The position numbers and the translations under genes are program-made. A stretch of 6,997 bases of DNA from ANME-2 cluster archaeon (lineage in GTDB: Archaea > Halobacteriota > Methanosarcinia > Methanosarcinales > Methanocomedenaceae), in the NCBI GenBank assembly GCA_022353185.1, contig JAKRWB010000347.1:1-6997 (forward strand), given 5' to 3'. This document shows, in pieces, positions 6,443 to 6,997 of the stretch (positions within the stretch are counted from its first letter, which is position 1; each line of letters starts with the position of its first letter). The notes below the pieces were generated by a model, which saw nothing but the letters and a program-made list of their open reading frames with translations, searched no databases and was not told the DNA's origin.

Positions 6443-6704
6443 TTAAATCTTTCGATTTGTTAGCATCTCAATTATCACCTTAAATGCAGAGCTTTTTTCT
6501 TCTTCTGGTGAAAGTTCCTTTGACCCCCCTCTCAGCAATTTTAACATGCTTAAACCTCGCGGACTGGAGACAGTCTACTTCTTCCATTACAAAACACCTG
6601 GGCGTTGCCTCTTTTATGACTCTTACAAACTCTTTCAAAGGGGAAGCTTTTGGGTCATTAAGGCCAAGCCTTTTGCCAGCTGGTCTAAGGGAAGCGCAGA
6701 AAAG
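6443..6704 (-). pseudogene. C5-cytosine DNA methyltransferase remnant
   Basis: Reading leftward from 6704, one frame gives FCASLRPAGKR (the spacing of the PCQGFSxAGKR motif IV region, with key residues lost), then LNDPKASPLKEFVRVIKEA and FVMEEV (6576-6593), a decayed motif VI ENV. Next comes LQSARFKHVKIAERG, as in methyltransferases with an LLSA…KHxP…ERG segment. Skipping one base of a six-G run (6524-6529) continues SKELSPEEEKSSAFKVIIEML, again as expected in that family, before a stop at 6443. The N-terminal AdoMet motif I, the catalytic PC, the target-recognition domain and motifs VIII-X are absent. It cannot be functional. It lies on the operon strand 39 bases before the helicase ATG, so it was probably the operon's modification gene. 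The family call rests on recalled motif order. Confidence 0.65.
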
Positions 6705-6737
6705 TGAAGATAAGGGTAGTTGATGTAGGGACGAAAA

Positions 6738-6831
6738 TCATTCCAAGGGTAGTGATCTATTAGTCATTTAGGCGTTTAGAAAAAGTCTCTACTGGACAGC
6801 CTCCAGAGTATATACCCCATTCTCCCCAATG
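6738..6831. other. Spacer without identifiable feature
   Basis: No open frame or conserved element is visible. A short stem (CTGGA at 6792-6796 with TCCAG at 6802-6806) has only five pairs and no T-run. This may be decayed upstream sequence of the methyltransferase remnant. Confidence 0.3.
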
Positions 6832-6922
6832 TACCACAAATAATATTTTCACCCAATACAATATACAAACAACCCCCTCCTAATATATCCAATAACTACA
6901 ATCAATAAACATCACAAAAATC
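6832..6922 (+). promoter_or_regulatory. G-free leader upstream of ilvD
   Basis: Ninety-one consecutive + strand bases contain no G, with 26 C and the rest A and T. The stretch ends just before the ilvD ribosome binding site. If transcribed, it would be an unstructured, C-containing RNA, the general profile of a Rho-loading (rut) region. The sequence itself shows only the composition; the role is inferred. No T-box or leader peptide rich in branched-chain codons is visible. Confidence 0.45.
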
Positions 6923-6926
6923 GGAG
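6923..6926 (+). promoter_or_regulatory. Ribosome binding site of ilvD
   Basis: GGAG lies nine bases before the ATG at 6936 and supports that start over the later internal residues where some family members begin (MRSD…). Confidence 0.65.
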
Positions 6927-6935
6927 CTTACAAAC

Positions 6936-6997
6936 ATGAAACTCAGAAGCGATGAAGTCACAAAAGGACTGGAGCGAGCCCCACACCGCTCCCTGCT
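6936..6997 (+). CDS. ilvD: Dihydroxy-acid dehydratase, N-terminal fragment
   Basis: The first 20 codons read MKLRSDEV then TKGLERAPHRSL, the characteristic opening of dihydroxy-acid dehydratase (RSD…KG-ERAPHRSLL). This Fe-S enzyme converts 2,3-dihydroxy-3-methylbutanoate (and the methylpentanoate analogue) to the 2-oxo acids in valine, leucine and isoleucine synthesis in the cytoplasm. The gene is cut by the window edge, so the catalytic cysteines cannot be checked. A GGAG ribosome binding site lies nine bases upstream. It marks the core-genome side of the accessory locus and is unrelated in function to the operon on the opposite strand. Confidence 0.85.
   Translation, partial: MKLRSDEVTKGLERAPHRSL

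Noticed and set aside
6484..6723. Plus-strand ORF of 79 codons upstream of ilvD
   Set aside because: It is antisense to the methyltransferase remnant, whose translation is much more protein-like. It is best explained as a shadow.
6792..6806. Small hairpin CTGGA/TCCAG as a terminator
   Set aside because: Only five base pairs and no downstream T-run.

Overview
The window looks like an accessory (defence-type) locus in a bacterial chromosome, about 7 kb, ending in the first 20 codons of a housekeeping gene. The last 62 bases encode an N-terminus typical of dihydroxy-acid dehydratase (ilvD). Shine-Dalgarno-like sequences precede most genes, and intergenic DNA carries short dispersed repeats of the kind seen in environmental anaerobes (anammox Planctomycetes, Desulfobacterota and some methanogens). 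The host cannot be fixed from sequence alone; a Gram-negative-type environmental bacterium is my weak preference.

Layout. Positions 1-707 hold no convincing gene: a 9-bp minisatellite (2-73) running off the left edge, a GC-rich patch, and a compact double-hairpin repeat (334-384) flanked by a 9-bp direct repeat. Positions 708-1537 (+ strand) hold a doubtful 88-codon ORF, then a two-gene toxin-antitoxin pair: a 54-aa putative antitoxin (946-1110) and a PIN-domain VapC-like toxin (1124-1537). Positions 1538-1720 separate this from a convergent cassette.

Positions 6403 down to 1721 (- strand) form one tight operon of four genes: a 685-aa protein fusing an N-terminal phospholipase-D-like nuclease domain to an SF2 (XPB/SSL2-like) helicase; a 62-aa unknown protein; a 664-aa DndD-like SMC/Rad50-type ATPase; and a 146-aa protein resembling the family annotated as dnd system-associated protein 4. 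Gaps are 4 and 6 nt and the last pair overlaps by 10 nt, so they are probably co-transcribed and work together. No dndA/B/C/E gene is present.

Directly upstream of the helicase, on the same strand, lies a decayed fragment of a C5-cytosine DNA methyltransferase (about 6443-6704). It reads through motif IV/VI-like sequence and is restored to one frame by removing a single base from a six-G run. The original locus may therefore have been a modification gene plus a nuclease-helicase/ATPase effector module that has lost its methyltransferase. Together these resemble pieces of phosphorothioate- or methylation-linked restriction systems (Dnd/Dpt, DISARM-like), in an arrangement I cannot match to a named system.

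Between this remnant and ilvD the + strand has 91 consecutive bases without a G (6832-6922). This is a C-containing, unstructured leader that could act as a Rho-loading or other regulatory region for ilvD.
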